Shown in pieces: positions 25,030 through 32,188 of a stretch of 32,188 nucleotides of DNA. Source of the stretch: Candidatus Dojkabacteria bacterium. Its GTDB lineage: Bacteria > Patescibacteriota > Dojkabacteria > JAHIVN01. The translations under genes and the position numbers were made by a program. How positions within the stretch are numbered: position 1 is the first letter of the stretch; every line of letters starts with the position of its first letter. The notes under the pieces were generated by a model. The model saw only the letters and a program-made list of their open reading frames with translations. It ran no database searches and was not told the DNA's origin. Location: NCBI GenBank assembly GCA_028696515.1, contig JAQVGX010000006.1, forward strand, positions 1 to 32,188, in the 5' to 3' direction.

Positions 25030-25741
25030 CAGTCGCCTTGTAGTCGGATTAATGTATTTCGAAGAAGAAACGGTAAAATGCGACCACTGGTCGCATAATA
25101 TTTTGGATTTGATGCGACGAGGTCGTCGCATTCTACGTAAGATGATAAAGAATGTAGATTTCAAAAAGCAACCGCCAAGACTATATGAAAATAATTCAAG
25201 TTATTTTCTTACTTTTAATACATATATGAGAAATAATATTCTTATCGCTAAAGGCGTCCCAGAAATTCTAATTGATTCACTGAACTTCCAATCTCGTTCG
25301 CCAGATCTTAGGCTAATGGCACATGTTATTCTGAATGATCACCTTCACCTTATGATTGACTGTAATGATGCCAGGAGGATTTCAATGTTTCTAAAAAGGT
25401 TTAAATCTTATACAGCTAAGCAGATCAAAAATTTACTTGGAATAGATAGAAAAATTATCTGGCAGCGCGGTTCGTATGATCATGTCATTCGAGATGATGA
25501 AGATTTTGATAATCATCTAGATTATATTCATTATAATCCTGTTAAACATGGTTTCGTGAAGAAGCCTGAAGAATGGAAATGGTCAAGTTATTCAAATTAT
25601 GTTAAGAAGAAGATATACGAGATTGGTTGGGGATGGGATGAATTAGATTTTAAAGACGATAAAGGTTATACTTGGGGAGAATAATCTTTAGAATTATTTT
25701 GTAACCTTATAATAAAATAATCCGCCTACAAGGCAGATGCT
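25028..25741 (+). mobile_element. RAYT unit: flanking inverted repeats, REP hairpins and transposase
   Basis: Left repeat 25028-25051 and right repeat 25718-25741 are inverted copies matching at 20 of 24 positions (shared core GCCTTGTAG / CTACAAGGC). Inside the left end are two perfect hairpins with the same stem start. The first is ATGCGACC-act-GGTCGCAT (25078-25096). The second is ATGCGACGA-gg-TCGTCGCAT (25112-25131). A REP-associated tyrosine transposase gene follows. This is the layout of a RAYT with its REP/BIME substrates. No target duplication could be judged. Confidence 0.7.
25142..25684 (+). CDS. REP-associated tyrosine transposase (RAYT, IS200/Y1-like)
   Basis: RAYTs are single-strand-specific Y1 nucleases that act on REP hairpins. 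The protein has the HUH-type motif as NDHLHLMID, the segment SYDHVIRDDEDFDNHLDYIH carrying the candidate catalytic tyrosine, and the hallmark YNPVKHGFV...EWKWSSY terminus. A longer frame starts at ATG 25052, but its first 30 codons are translated REP hairpins, so I choose ATG 25142 (180 residues), which puts the hairpins in the upstream untranslated region. The domain looks complete. It follows the glycosyltransferase gene and may be read from outside. Confidence 0.88.
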   Translation: MIKNVDFKKQPPRLYENNSSYFLTFNTYMRNNILIAKGVPEILIDSLNFQSRSPDLRLMAHVILNDHLHLMIDCNDARRISMFLKRFKSYTAKQIKNLLGIDRKIIWQRGSYDHVIRDDEDFDNHLDYIHYNPVKHGFVKKPEEWKWSSYSNYVKKKIYEIGWGWDELDFKDDKGYTWGE

Positions 25742-25871
25742 ACGAATAACATGAAATTACGAATTAGAAACAAGAAAAATATATGCAACAAAGCAATTTC
25801 TTGAGGAAGGTATGTAGCTGAAGTCTGCTTATATTTATGCGAAATCACAAAAAGACAGCGAGCAATAAGTA

Positions 25872-26225
25872 ATGCCAGAAATAGATGCCTTACAAAACTT
25901 GAGCAATGCAGAAATAGTATTAACTAGAGTAAACAGATACCCTGCACCCGATAGTTGGCGCGGAAGGTTGTGGCAAGAAATAGTATTGGGAACTAGAGAG
26001 AATGTTAATGTATTTCCAACGAGAAAAGGAATTACCAATTTAAACTATGATAAGGTATTGGCCTCTCCCGAAACAGTAAGAATTATAGAAATAGTTACTC
26101 GTAAGTTAACGGTGACTTTTAAGGATGAAAATGGGGCGATCAAGGTTGGATCTGTTCATAGGGGGGGGGTAAGAATTGCTCTCGGGAATGGAAAACAATA
26201 TATGGTTTTTTTCGAAAATGAATAA
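25872..26225 (+). CDS. Hypothetical protein with a G9 tract
   Basis: A 117-residue protein of unknown function, with a mixed N-terminus (LSNAEIVLTRVNRYPAP) and a beta-rich C-terminal half (IEIVTRKLTVTFKDENGAIK, QYMVFFENE). No signal peptide or membrane segment. Nine consecutive G (26161-26169) code for the end of an Arg codon, two Gly codons and the start of a Val codon. One extra G would change the last 16-20 residues, and one fewer would stop translation at once. Its last 8 bp overlap the start of the alpha/beta hydrolase gene, so the two are translationally coupled. Function not recognised. Confidence 0.6.
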   Translation: MPEIDALQNLSNAEIVLTRVNRYPAPDSWRGRLWQEIVLGTRENVNVFPTRKGITNLNYDKVLASPETVRIIEIVTRKLTVTFKDENGAIKVGSVHRGGVRIALGNGKQYMVFFENE

Positions 26226-27000
26226 ATTAGTGTTTATCAAAATCAGAAATAACAAAGGTTTAGGTCTTTCTACAATAATCCACAAACCAGATGGAGTGGG
26301 AAAGTATCCTACGGTAATACTTCTACATGGTTTTACGGGCTATAAAGATGAAAAGCATATTAAAGAATTAGCAGAGGATCTTGCTGATAACGGCTTTGTA
26401 GCTGTTCGTTTTGATGCCTCCGGTTTTGCAGAAAGTGAAGGTACGATTGAAAAAGACTTTAGATTTTCAAATTATGTCAGTGATCTTGAGTGTGTCCACG
26501 AGTATTTGAAGAAGCAGGATTATGTTGACAAGAAAAGAATCGGTTTGTGGGGTCATAGCATGGGTCCTATGGTCGGGATTACTTATGCTTCATGTAGAAG
26601 CGATATTAAGGCCTTTTGTGCAGTAGCACCAGCTGTTAAACTCGGGACGAATGATCAGCTGGGACAATTTAGAAAAGAGTGGAAGAAAAAAGGATTTTTT
26701 GAGAAGATAAGCTCTAATAAGAATGTGGGAAAAATCAGAATTCCGTATGTTTTCTTGAAGGATGCTGAAAAGTATGATATTCGTGATTTCGTCAAGAAGG
26801 TAGGATGTTTTATACTTTTTATTGTGGGTTCAAAAGACAAAACTACTTTGCCTGAAAACTCAAAATTATTATACAAGCTTGCCCCTCAGACTAAAGATTT
26901 TGTTGAGATAGAAGGAATGGGGCATGATTATAAGGATGATGAGAAATGGATAGAAAAGGTTAATGATATTTCGATTATGTTTTTCAAAAGATATTTGTGA
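26218..27000 (+). CDS. Alpha/beta hydrolase (serine hydrolase/esterase-like)
   Basis: A 260-residue alpha/beta hydrolase, probably a cytoplasmic esterase or peptidase. It shows LLHGFTGYKDEKH (oxyanion loop), the nucleophile elbow GLWGHSMGPM (Ser114), a candidate acid Asp in VGSKDKTTLPENS and a candidate His in GMGHDYKDDEKW, so the triad appears complete. The lid region between (FRKEWKKKGFFEKI) is short and basic. I chose ATG 26218, which overlaps the stop of the upstream gene, over a TTG at 26176. The TGA stop overlaps the GTG start of the HAD gene (GTGA). The three genes form a tight operon. The substrate cannot be inferred. Confidence 0.88.
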   Translation: MNKLVFIKIRNNKGLGLSTIIHKPDGVGKYPTVILLHGFTGYKDEKHIKELAEDLADNGFVAVRFDASGFAESEGTIEKDFRFSNYVSDLECVHEYLKKQDYVDKKRIGLWGHSMGPMVGITYASCRSDIKAFCAVAPAVKLGTNDQLGQFRKEWKKKGFFEKISSNKNVGKIRIPYVFLKDAEKYDIRDFVKKVGCFILFIVGSKDKTTLPENSKLLYKLAPQTKDFVEIEGMGHDYKDDEKWIEKVNDISIMFFKRYL

Positions 27001-27590
27001 AACTAGAAAACTATCTGTTAAAAAACAAAAAGAAACATATAATATTTGATTTTGATGAGACAATAGTAAAACTCTACCTCGATTGGGATGTCTTCCGGAG
27101 CGGAATCAAAAGAATCACGAGTAACTACGATCGAGAACTGGTTGAGAAATATGAAAAAGAAAAGCTTAGAGGAATAGATCTCATGAATTTAGGAATTCAG
27201 AAATATGGGAAAAAGTACTGGGAGAAGTTGATTGATTTTACTCTGGAATTTGAGAAGAAAAATTTATCAGGAGAATCAGTCAATCGGGAAATTGTAAAGT
27301 TCATCTTGGAGAATTCTGAACGTTATAAAATGTATATTTGGTCATCAAATACTTTGCCTACTATTGAGAACTCACTTAGAAGAATGGAATTGTTTGAAAG
27401 GTTTGAAAGAATTGTAACTCGTGAAATGTACAGTCTTGCTAAACCTTACACTGATGGGTTTGAAGTCATTTTCCATGATGAAGTTCCCGATAAATCAAAG
27501 ATACTTATGATTGGCGATTCAGGCAGCGATGAAAAAGCAGCTCAAAACTGCAGGATTGATTTTTATAAGGTGGGATACGACTTCGAGTAA
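26997..27590 (+). CDS. HAD-superfamily hydrolase (phosphatase-like)
   Basis: A 197-residue haloacid-dehalogenase-like phosphatase. Motif I is FDFDETIV (nucleophile Asp18, acid/base Asp20), motif II YIWSSNT, the motif III lysine sits in LAKPYTDGFE and motif IV is IGDSGSDEKAA. The cap between motifs I and II is helical (about 80 residues), as in phosphoglycolate phosphatase-like C1-cap members. It starts at GTG overlapping the TGA of the hydrolase gene by two bases, so it is translationally coupled. It likely removes phosphate from a small metabolite; the substrate is not recognisable. Confidence 0.85.
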   Translation: MKLENYLLKNKKKHIIFDFDETIVKLYLDWDVFRSGIKRITSNYDRELVEKYEKEKLRGIDLMNLGIQKYGKKYWEKLIDFTLEFEKKNLSGESVNREIVKFILENSERYKMYIWSSNTLPTIENSLRRMELFERFERIVTREMYSLAKPYTDGFEVIFHDEVPDKSKILMIGDSGSDEKAAQNCRIDFYKVGYDFE

Positions 27591-27680
27591 ATAAATACGT
27601 TAATGTAAATGTAACTAGGTAATTAATTAGATAAATAACTAGGCAACATAGTAACTAAATGCCCCAGAAATTTTGATCAT

Positions 27681-28046
27681 ATGAATCCTGAAACGTGTAT
27701 TGGTGACAGCATAAATATTGGCGATGTAGAGCCTGGGACAAGGGTGGTGGTCAAGGGTGGGCTTTTCATAGAAAGAGAAGCGTATCCACAGTCTGAAGAT
27801 GTACTAATGCGAAGTCAATTTCCAGTTTCGATTAGTCCAGCAGAACTAAAAGAAAAATTACATGATAAATATGTTACCTTGGAAGGGCAATCAGGGGAGA
27901 TAATAGTTTTTCGAGATGGAAGCAGGCACATTAAGTGTTTTGTGATAAAAACTCATACAACTACTGGTTTGGCAAAGACCCTTATCTTCCAGCCTCTACC
28001 CGGGTCGTTTTTTAGGATTATTAAATTCCCAGCGATCAAAGAATGA
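27681..28046 (+). CDS. Hypothetical beta-rich small protein
   Basis: A 121-residue soluble protein without a recognised domain. The sequence alternates short strands and turns (VEPGTRVVVKGGLFI, YVTLEGQSGEIIVFRD, HIKCFVIKT), suggesting a small beta-barrel, but no family motif is evident. It starts at ATG and ends in TGA. It is the first of three consecutive small genes (106-121 residues) on the plus strand, about 90 bp after the HAD gene. Confidence 0.55.
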   Translation: MNPETCIGDSINIGDVEPGTRVVVKGGLFIEREAYPQSEDVLMRSQFPVSISPAELKEKLHDKYVTLEGQSGEIIVFRDGSRHIKCFVIKTHTTTGLAKTLIFQPLPGSFFRIIKFPAIKE

Positions 28047-28108
28047 CCAAACTAAGTCAAGATATTCTACTATGATTAGTATATAATTATCTTATATGTC
28101 TAAATCGT

Positions 28109-28465
28109 ATGAGTGAGTATGTGTACGAGCCGACTTTTGAGGTTGGAGAAGAGGTTCCTTTAGCTGATATCTTCCCCGGAGATAGTAGAGTATGGGCTGT
28201 TCCGTTTGTGGATCCTCTTGCAGGTGATCTTACAGTTGCTCAAATAGTCCCGTGCAAGATTTGTTACCTTCGGTTAGATGGAGATGAGTCCATTAGAGCA
28301 GGTGTCACTCCATTAGTTCAACTAGAAGCAAGAGTTGTAGAAAAAGGGAAAGTTCTGTTAGGAGCTCTCAGTATGCTTTTATATTTTCCGGCTGACCAAA
28401 GAATTCATGAGGTAGTAAGATATGATACAAATATGACAGTTTCCTTAAGAACATTTCCTTTGTAA
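28109..28465 (+). CDS. Hypothetical small acidic protein
   Basis: A 118-residue acidic protein, no signal peptide, no known domain. It has a Pro/Gly-rich N-terminus (VGEEVPLADIFPGDSRVW) and a beta-like remainder. A TATAAT box lies at 28082-28087, 21 nt before the ATG, so this gene probably has its own promoter. Ends in TAA. I detect no convincing similarity to the adjacent small proteins. Confidence 0.55.
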   Translation: MSEYVYEPTFEVGEEVPLADIFPGDSRVWAVPFVDPLAGDLTVAQIVPCKICYLRLDGDESIRAGVTPLVQLEARVVEKGKVLLGALSMLLYFPADQRIHEVVRYDTNMTVSLRTFPL

Positions 28466-28571
28466 ATCCGGTTTTTCGATTAGAGATTTCAAACAAAACA
28501 GTTTAGAATTCATATCTTTGCACTATTATAGGACTGATGGTAGAATCCAATATTAATTTTGATCTTGCTCC

Positions 28572-28892
28572 ATGGAAAACGATTATGAAGTTCCTCAAAG
28601 GGAGACCGCTTTAGTATTGTCAAGTAGATTAGTAGGTGGCAATTTTTCTCACGGTGATAAGGTTACTTACTTTGGGAATGTGAATCCCCTACCTGATGTT
28701 AGCGATACTGGTTCAGATACAATAAAATTTCATGGAGTCTCCGGGGTATTAGTGTATATGGATCACCAGACGTTTTTGCAGGTTAAATTATCCCTGCCTT
28801 TATCAGATAGTACCTTTTTTGAAGTGGAATATAAATATAAGCTTATTGACGGGAGACTTGTCAAACAACACAATTCTGGCAAAGTTTATTGA
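28572..28892 (+). CDS. Hypothetical small beta-rich protein
   Basis: A 106-residue soluble protein rich in beta-forming residues (VSGVLVYMDHQTFLQVKLSL, FFEVEYKYKLIDGRLV). No family recognised. The 106-bp gap before it has no clear promoter apart from a TATTAT-like sequence. It is the last of the small plus-strand genes; about 190 bp of apparently empty sequence follow before the convergent HAF-like gene ends at 29084. Confidence 0.55.
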   Translation: MENDYEVPQRETALVLSSRLVGGNFSHGDKVTYFGNVNPLPDVSDTGSDTIKFHGVSGVLVYMDHQTFLQVKLSLPLSDSTFFEVEYKYKLIDGRLVKQHNSGKVY

Positions 28893-29083
28893 TGTTCCTT
28901 TATACTCTGAATTCTAGGCAATAGTATTATCAAGTCGCTAATGATGAGGTATAAACCTACTACATTTGTATAACGGGATTTTGTGTTTTTTCATTCTCCT
29001 TTCATGAAATAGTTGAACCTGCTCAAGGAGACTCTGATTATTTCCAATTAATATAAAATCTATATCATAACTCAAGTTCAAAA

Positions 29084-30358
29084 CTACTTAACCGGTGTCA
29101 ACCTCCATCCGCAAATTTGACCTGTTGATCTATGAACTCCCCAACCGACTACTGTGCCGCTGTTATTTACATCTGAAGCATACCAAAGTTTGTATTCGTT
29201 TGGTTTGACCTCTTTTTCAAGATATATGACATCTTTTATAACTTCTTCGCTTATCCTTATCAGTACTGGAGAAGATTCATACGTTGTCATGTCAAAGAGA
29301 GCCGCTGTCACATCATCGTTATTGTTAATGCCTGTGGCAAGCATGAATCCTGGGACGGGAGCTACACCTTTAGAAATGTCTTTAAATTTCCCATTACTCC
29401 ATATGAATTGAATAGAATCATCAGTATCTGAATCCCAGCCAACTCCTATGATATGACTGGCATCATTGATACGAAATGTGTCTATGTAGTCATATCTTCC
29501 CAAGGAACCCAGATCCATTGCTTTATACCCGCCGGCTTTGGAAGGTTTGAGAATAAATCCCCGATGAGAGCCAGCTGAGTCATTCTTGACATAGCTGCCG
29601 GTAATAATTGACAGGTTATTGATATCGCTGGCCGAGCTAGCAACAGCACCAAGATTTCTTAAGTAATAGTTCAGGTCAACTGGCTGTTTAGAACTTGAAG
29701 ACCAAAGGAAAGCTTTACCATTTGACTCACCGACAATTTGCTGTTTGTCATTCATTCCATATGCCATAGTGTGGGAGACACCTTCAGAAGTTGTATGTAT
29801 GCCCATCTCGTCTAGAAATTCTTGAGGAATATCATTTTCTTCTAAAAGTTCCTTGAAAGAAATACTCTGACTGTCTGTAACTGAGGTTTTTTGAACCGGA
29901 AGGCTTGGTATAGTGATACTCCTATTCCCATCCCAGTAAAAACTGATATAAGTATCTTCTTTTGCATAAAAGCCTGTTGCTGTTCCTAGAGATAGATTTG
30001 TTGTATTCTCAAGAACCGAAGACGCTTCAGTAACATAAAGGAATACTGGACTAGTCACTGCAGTAATCCTGGTTGGTATGAGAGAACTATTCCACAGATA
30101 AGGCAATACGTTGAAAGCATCGTTTCCATGCATCCCAGCAATAAATCCATTTTCAGAAATATCCATTAATTTGTATGAACACTCATCTTTTACTTTTACA
30201 GGTTCAAAGTCATAATTGTATTCTTCGGCAGATAGATCTGCTGCATCGCTGCGGGTATCAGTATCATCATATTTGCTCATTATCCATATAGTAGCAACAA
30301 CTCCGATTGTAACTATGAAGAAAGTAGTAATACCTATAAAATATTTAGCCTTGTTCAT
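29084..30358 (-). CDS. HAF-repeat-like secreted or membrane-anchored protein
   Basis: A 424-residue protein with an N-terminal transmembrane or signal segment (about 7-27) and an extracellular region that contains divergent repeats of the HAF type (GxNdxGxiVGxS...aFlW). Examples are AYGMNDKQQIVGESNGKAFL, RINDASHIIGVGWD, GINNNDDVTAALF and DVNNSGTVVGWG. Such repeats form beta-propeller-like extracellular modules of unknown role. There is no LPxTG motif; the N-terminal helix probably serves as the anchor. A TATTAT box 10 nt before the ATG fits the near-leaderless pattern. It probably faces the outside of the cell; its ligand is unknown. Confidence 0.72.
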   Translation of the reverse strand: MNKAKYFIGITTFFIVTIGVVATIWIMSKYDDTDTRSDAADLSAEEYNYDFEPVKVKDECSYKLMDISENGFIAGMHGNDAFNVLPYLWNSSLIPTRITAVTSPVFLYVTEASSVLENTTNLSLGTATGFYAKEDTYISFYWDGNRSITIPSLPVQKTSVTDSQSISFKELLEENDIPQEFLDEMGIHTTSEGVSHTMAYGMNDKQQIVGESNGKAFLWSSSSKQPVDLNYYLRNLGAVASSASDINNLSIITGSYVKNDSAGSHRGFILKPSKAGGYKAMDLGSLGRYDYIDTFRINDASHIIGVGWDSDTDDSIQFIWSNGKFKDISKGVAPVPGFMLATGINNNDDVTAALFDMTTYESSPVLIRISEEVIKDVIYLEKEVKPNEYKLWYASDVNNSGTVVGWGVHRSTGQICGWRLTPVK

Positions 30359-30368
30359 ACTCTAATAG

Positions 30369-30374
30369 ATAATA
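30369..30374 (-). promoter_or_regulatory. -10-like box of the HAF-repeat gene
   Basis: TATTAT on the minus strand, 10 nt before ATG 30358, the same spacing as at elp3 and the RNR fusion gene. One mismatch from TATAAT; no -35 consensus. Confidence 0.35.
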
Positions 30375-30433
30375 GATTAACTATCATAATCTATGCATTA
30401 TTCTGAGGAAAGTCAATAGCGAAGATGGAGGCA

Positions 30434-31288
30434 TCAAGTAAAGAGGATGATCAAACTTCCCATGATTCCAAGCACCCCTATCACCTTTCTGATATTCAAC
30501 TCATCTTTGAAAAGAAGTGCTGAAAAAATAGTTACAAATGCTATCGAAGTGGTGTTTACTGCGTTTATGTATCCGGGGTTTGGTGCTAACTTATATCCTT
30601 CCATCATGAAGTAATTAAATCCGCTCCAGGCAATTCCAATAATCCCTATTGTTGTCAAGGAGAATTTATCGATCACCAACTTAGACTTGTTGATGATGAT
30701 TTGAGATAGAATGAGGATCGAACCGATTGAGTTCAGGTAAATCAATATTACAAGCTTATTTAAACCAGTATCGGACAGGTATTTTAGAATCAGTGCCTGA
30801 AATCCCCAGGCAAAAAATGCGTAGAATGTATACAGAAGCCAACGCTTGCTACCAGTTTGTTCACTTTTTTTATCAATAATTATCAAAGCAGAGAAGATGA
30901 TAATCATAAAAATTGCCAAAATACTTTTCGGAGTAAGCTCCGAAGAAAAAAGCCATACTGACAAGACAGAGGTCATAACTACATAACTTTTGGAAATGAT
31001 CAAACTATACCCAGGATTTGGAGCTTCCTTTAAAGCTTTCAAGGATATAAAGTTTCCCAGCCAGCTGAAAAGAATACCATTTCCGAGCAGTATGAGAAGT
31101 TCCTTAAGGCTTATTTTCAAGCTGATGTTATTTAAACCAATAAGAAGTATGTACACAAATCCAGGGAGCATAAACATGGCAAGGTTTTGAAAGTCAACTT
31201 CAATTTTCTGTTTTTTTGCTGATCGGATAGCCAGATAGGCAATGACAGAAGAGAGGAGCATAATGAGACTAGAAAGTATCCAGTTCAT
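30434..31288 (-). CDS. EamA/DMT family transporter (third copy)
   Basis: A polytopic protein of 284 residues if started at ATG 31288 (MNWILSSLIML); an ATG 12 bp upstream (31300) is also open. I prefer 31288 because the second EamA protein begins MNW as well. Ten hydrophobic helices form two repeats, with LYTFYAFFAWGFQALILKYL at the midpoint and TSIAFVTIFSALLFKDEL near the end. It lies a few bases after the shikimate-dehydrogenase-like gene, so the pair is probably one transcript and the transporter may carry that enzyme's substrate or product. Stop TGA. Confidence 0.85.
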   Translation of the reverse strand: MNWILSSLIMLLSSVIAYLAIRSAKKQKIEVDFQNLAMFMLPGFVYILLIGLNNISLKISLKELLILLGNGILFSWLGNFISLKALKEAPNPGYSLIISKSYVVMTSVLSVWLFSSELTPKSILAIFMIIIFSALIIIDKKSEQTGSKRWLLYTFYAFFAWGFQALILKYLSDTGLNKLVILIYLNSIGSILILSQIIINKSKLVIDKFSLTTIGIIGIAWSGFNYFMMEGYKLAPNPGYINAVNTTSIAFVTIFSALLFKDELNIRKVIGVLGIMGSLIILFT

Positions 31289-31304
31289 AGTGATGTACAA
31301 ATAT

Positions 31305-32147
31305 TTAAGACCAATTTTCTTTAAAATCAGAAAGCATTATTTGATTCAGTATATCAAGATTTACGTCAATATCCAGAACTTTTTCTAGGCACATCTTTCC
31401 TTGATAAAGAAACATCCTATGACCAGGGGAGTTTGGGATGTTCAACTTATTTGCTATCTCAATTAACTGAGGTTCCAGTGGGACAAATGTAACATCTGCA
31501 ACATAATTAAACTTTCTAATAAACTTCTCTTTGAATTCATAATTTTGACCTTGAAGCCAAGGAGAACCAATGTATGTTGCGTTGACAAATATATTTCCTT
31601 CAGCACTTTCCATTTCTTTCATGTCTCCGGTTTTATTTACAACACTAATGTCTTTGGCAATTTTTTCAGCATTTTTGATCGTTCTGTTGTAAATTTCAAT
31701 TGATTTTGGTTTTATTCCATCTAATTTTAACTGAGTCAAAAAGGCCCTAACAACGTTTCCTGCTCCAAGAATTATGATTTTCTGACCATTCATATCAAAT
31801 TTTGTTTGAATTGACTGTACAAGTCCATAACCAGCTTGATAATAACCTGTAACCTTTCCTTCCCTTTGGCGTACAACACCAATTCGATCTGTTGCTTTTG
31901 ATATAGGGCCAAGTTCATCCACTAGATCAAGAAGAATGGGGTCTTTTTCAAAACCAGCCGGGATGGCGCCCGCAATATTTAATGATCTGAGCCCTTCAAA
32001 TAAAGGTTTTGGATCTTTATTATGGAACAAAACATAAAGTGCATTAGTACTTGATTCTTCAAAGTAAGGATTGTAGATATTTAGACCTCTGTTATTTGGA
32101 TCTGTGTGAAAACGAGCCATAATTTTTGTATTTTCGTCTATCTTCAT
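31305..32147 (-). CDS. Shikimate-dehydrogenase-like NAD(P)-binding protein, catalytic dyad not evident
   Basis: A 280-residue protein with the two-domain layout of AroE. The N-terminal part has GLNIYNPYFEESS. A cofactor domain follows with ILGAGNVVRAFLTQL (the nucleotide-binding GAGxxxRA loop), IEIYNRTIKNAEKIAKD (the NRT motif), NATYIGSP, and a C-terminal ADVTFVPLEPQLIEIA segment with GHRMFLYQG. In authentic AroE a Lys (in NVTxPxK) and an Asp (in GxNTD) act in catalysis. Here those places read IPAGFEK and GYYQAGYG, so the Asp is missing and the Lys is doubtful. It may act on another substrate or only bind nucleotide. The next gene, an EamA transporter, starts only a few bases after its stop. 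Confidence 0.72.
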   Translation of the reverse strand: MKIDENTKIMARFHTDPNNRGLNIYNPYFEESSTNALYVLFHNKDPKPLFEGLRSLNIAGAIPAGFEKDPILLDLVDELGPISKATDRIGVVRQREGKVTGYYQAGYGLVQSIQTKFDMNGQKIIILGAGNVVRAFLTQLKLDGIKPKSIEIYNRTIKNAEKIAKDISVVNKTGDMKEMESAEGNIFVNATYIGSPWLQGQNYEFKEKFIRKFNYVADVTFVPLEPQLIEIANKLNIPNSPGHRMFLYQGKMCLEKVLDIDVNLDILNQIMLSDFKENWS

Positions 32148-32188
32148 TTTGTTTTTAATTAATTTTAGTAATAATTTTCGCTTGGTTT

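Noticed and set aside
25052-25141. N-terminal 30 codons of the RAYT frame as protein
   Set aside because: They consist of the REP hairpin sequences, and the conserved domain starts after ATG 25142.
28893-29083. Terminator between the convergent genes
   Set aside because: A 7-bp TCTCCTT / AAGGAGA pair exists, but the loop is over 20 nt and no U-run follows.
1-32188. TGA recoded as Trp or Gly throughout the genome
   Set aside because: TGA ends several genes at their natural family termini (fakA, elp3, plsY, alpha/beta hydrolase), and long genes use only TGG for Trp. The two internal TGA codons are exceptions, not the rule.

Overview
The window looks like a piece of an AT-rich bacterial genome of the Candidate Phyla Radiation (Patescibacteria). 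I infer this from the mix of genes: a bacterial Elp3, class II (B12-dependent) ribonucleotide reductases, a FakA/DegV/PlsY lipid-scavenging set, a RAYT transposase, small orphan proteins and very short intergenic regions. I cannot place it to phylum. The standard code fits: TAA, TAG and TGA all end genes, and long genes such as the 1605-codon reductase contain no internal TGA. There is no rRNA, convincing tRNA or CRISPR array.

Layout. Positions 1-1312 (minus) hold poorly preserved or interrupted reading frames. Positions 1309-4746 (minus) carry plsY, a degV/fakB-like gene and fakA, a coherent route from free fatty acid to acyl-phosphate to lysophosphatidate. Next come a glutaminase-less asparagine-synthase-like gene, an EamA transporter, an HD-family protein with an altered metal site, Elp3, and an LPETG-type surface protein. 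A broken Ser/Thr-kinase-like gene follows at 10563-11390.

The centre (11404-18764, minus) is a deoxynucleotide-supply island. It holds a stand-alone class II RNR, a P-loop (deoxy)nucleotide-kinase-like gene, and one very large protein. In that protein two complete class II RNR modules flank a HAM1/ITPase-like domain, followed by a TSCPD domain and a C-terminal cysteine-rich tail. This three-module, house-cleaning-fused RNR set is the most striking feature of the window.

The right half has an Mpl/MurC-like Mur ligase, a second EamA transporter, an M29 aminopeptidase cut by an in-frame TGA just before its last metal-ligand motif, and a TMTC-like membrane glycosyltransferase with TPRs. A RAYT transposase unit with REP hairpins and flanking inverted repeats follows. 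After it come small unknown proteins mixed with an alpha/beta hydrolase and a HAD phosphatase, a HAF-repeat-like surface protein, and an EamA plus shikimate-dehydrogenase-like pair.

Two features cut across the window. Several genes have a TATAAT-like -10 box only 5-10 nt before the start codon, which suggests leaderless mRNAs. Three reading frames remain open through a single in-frame stop (two TGA, one TAA), which suggests recent decay, recoding or sequence error.
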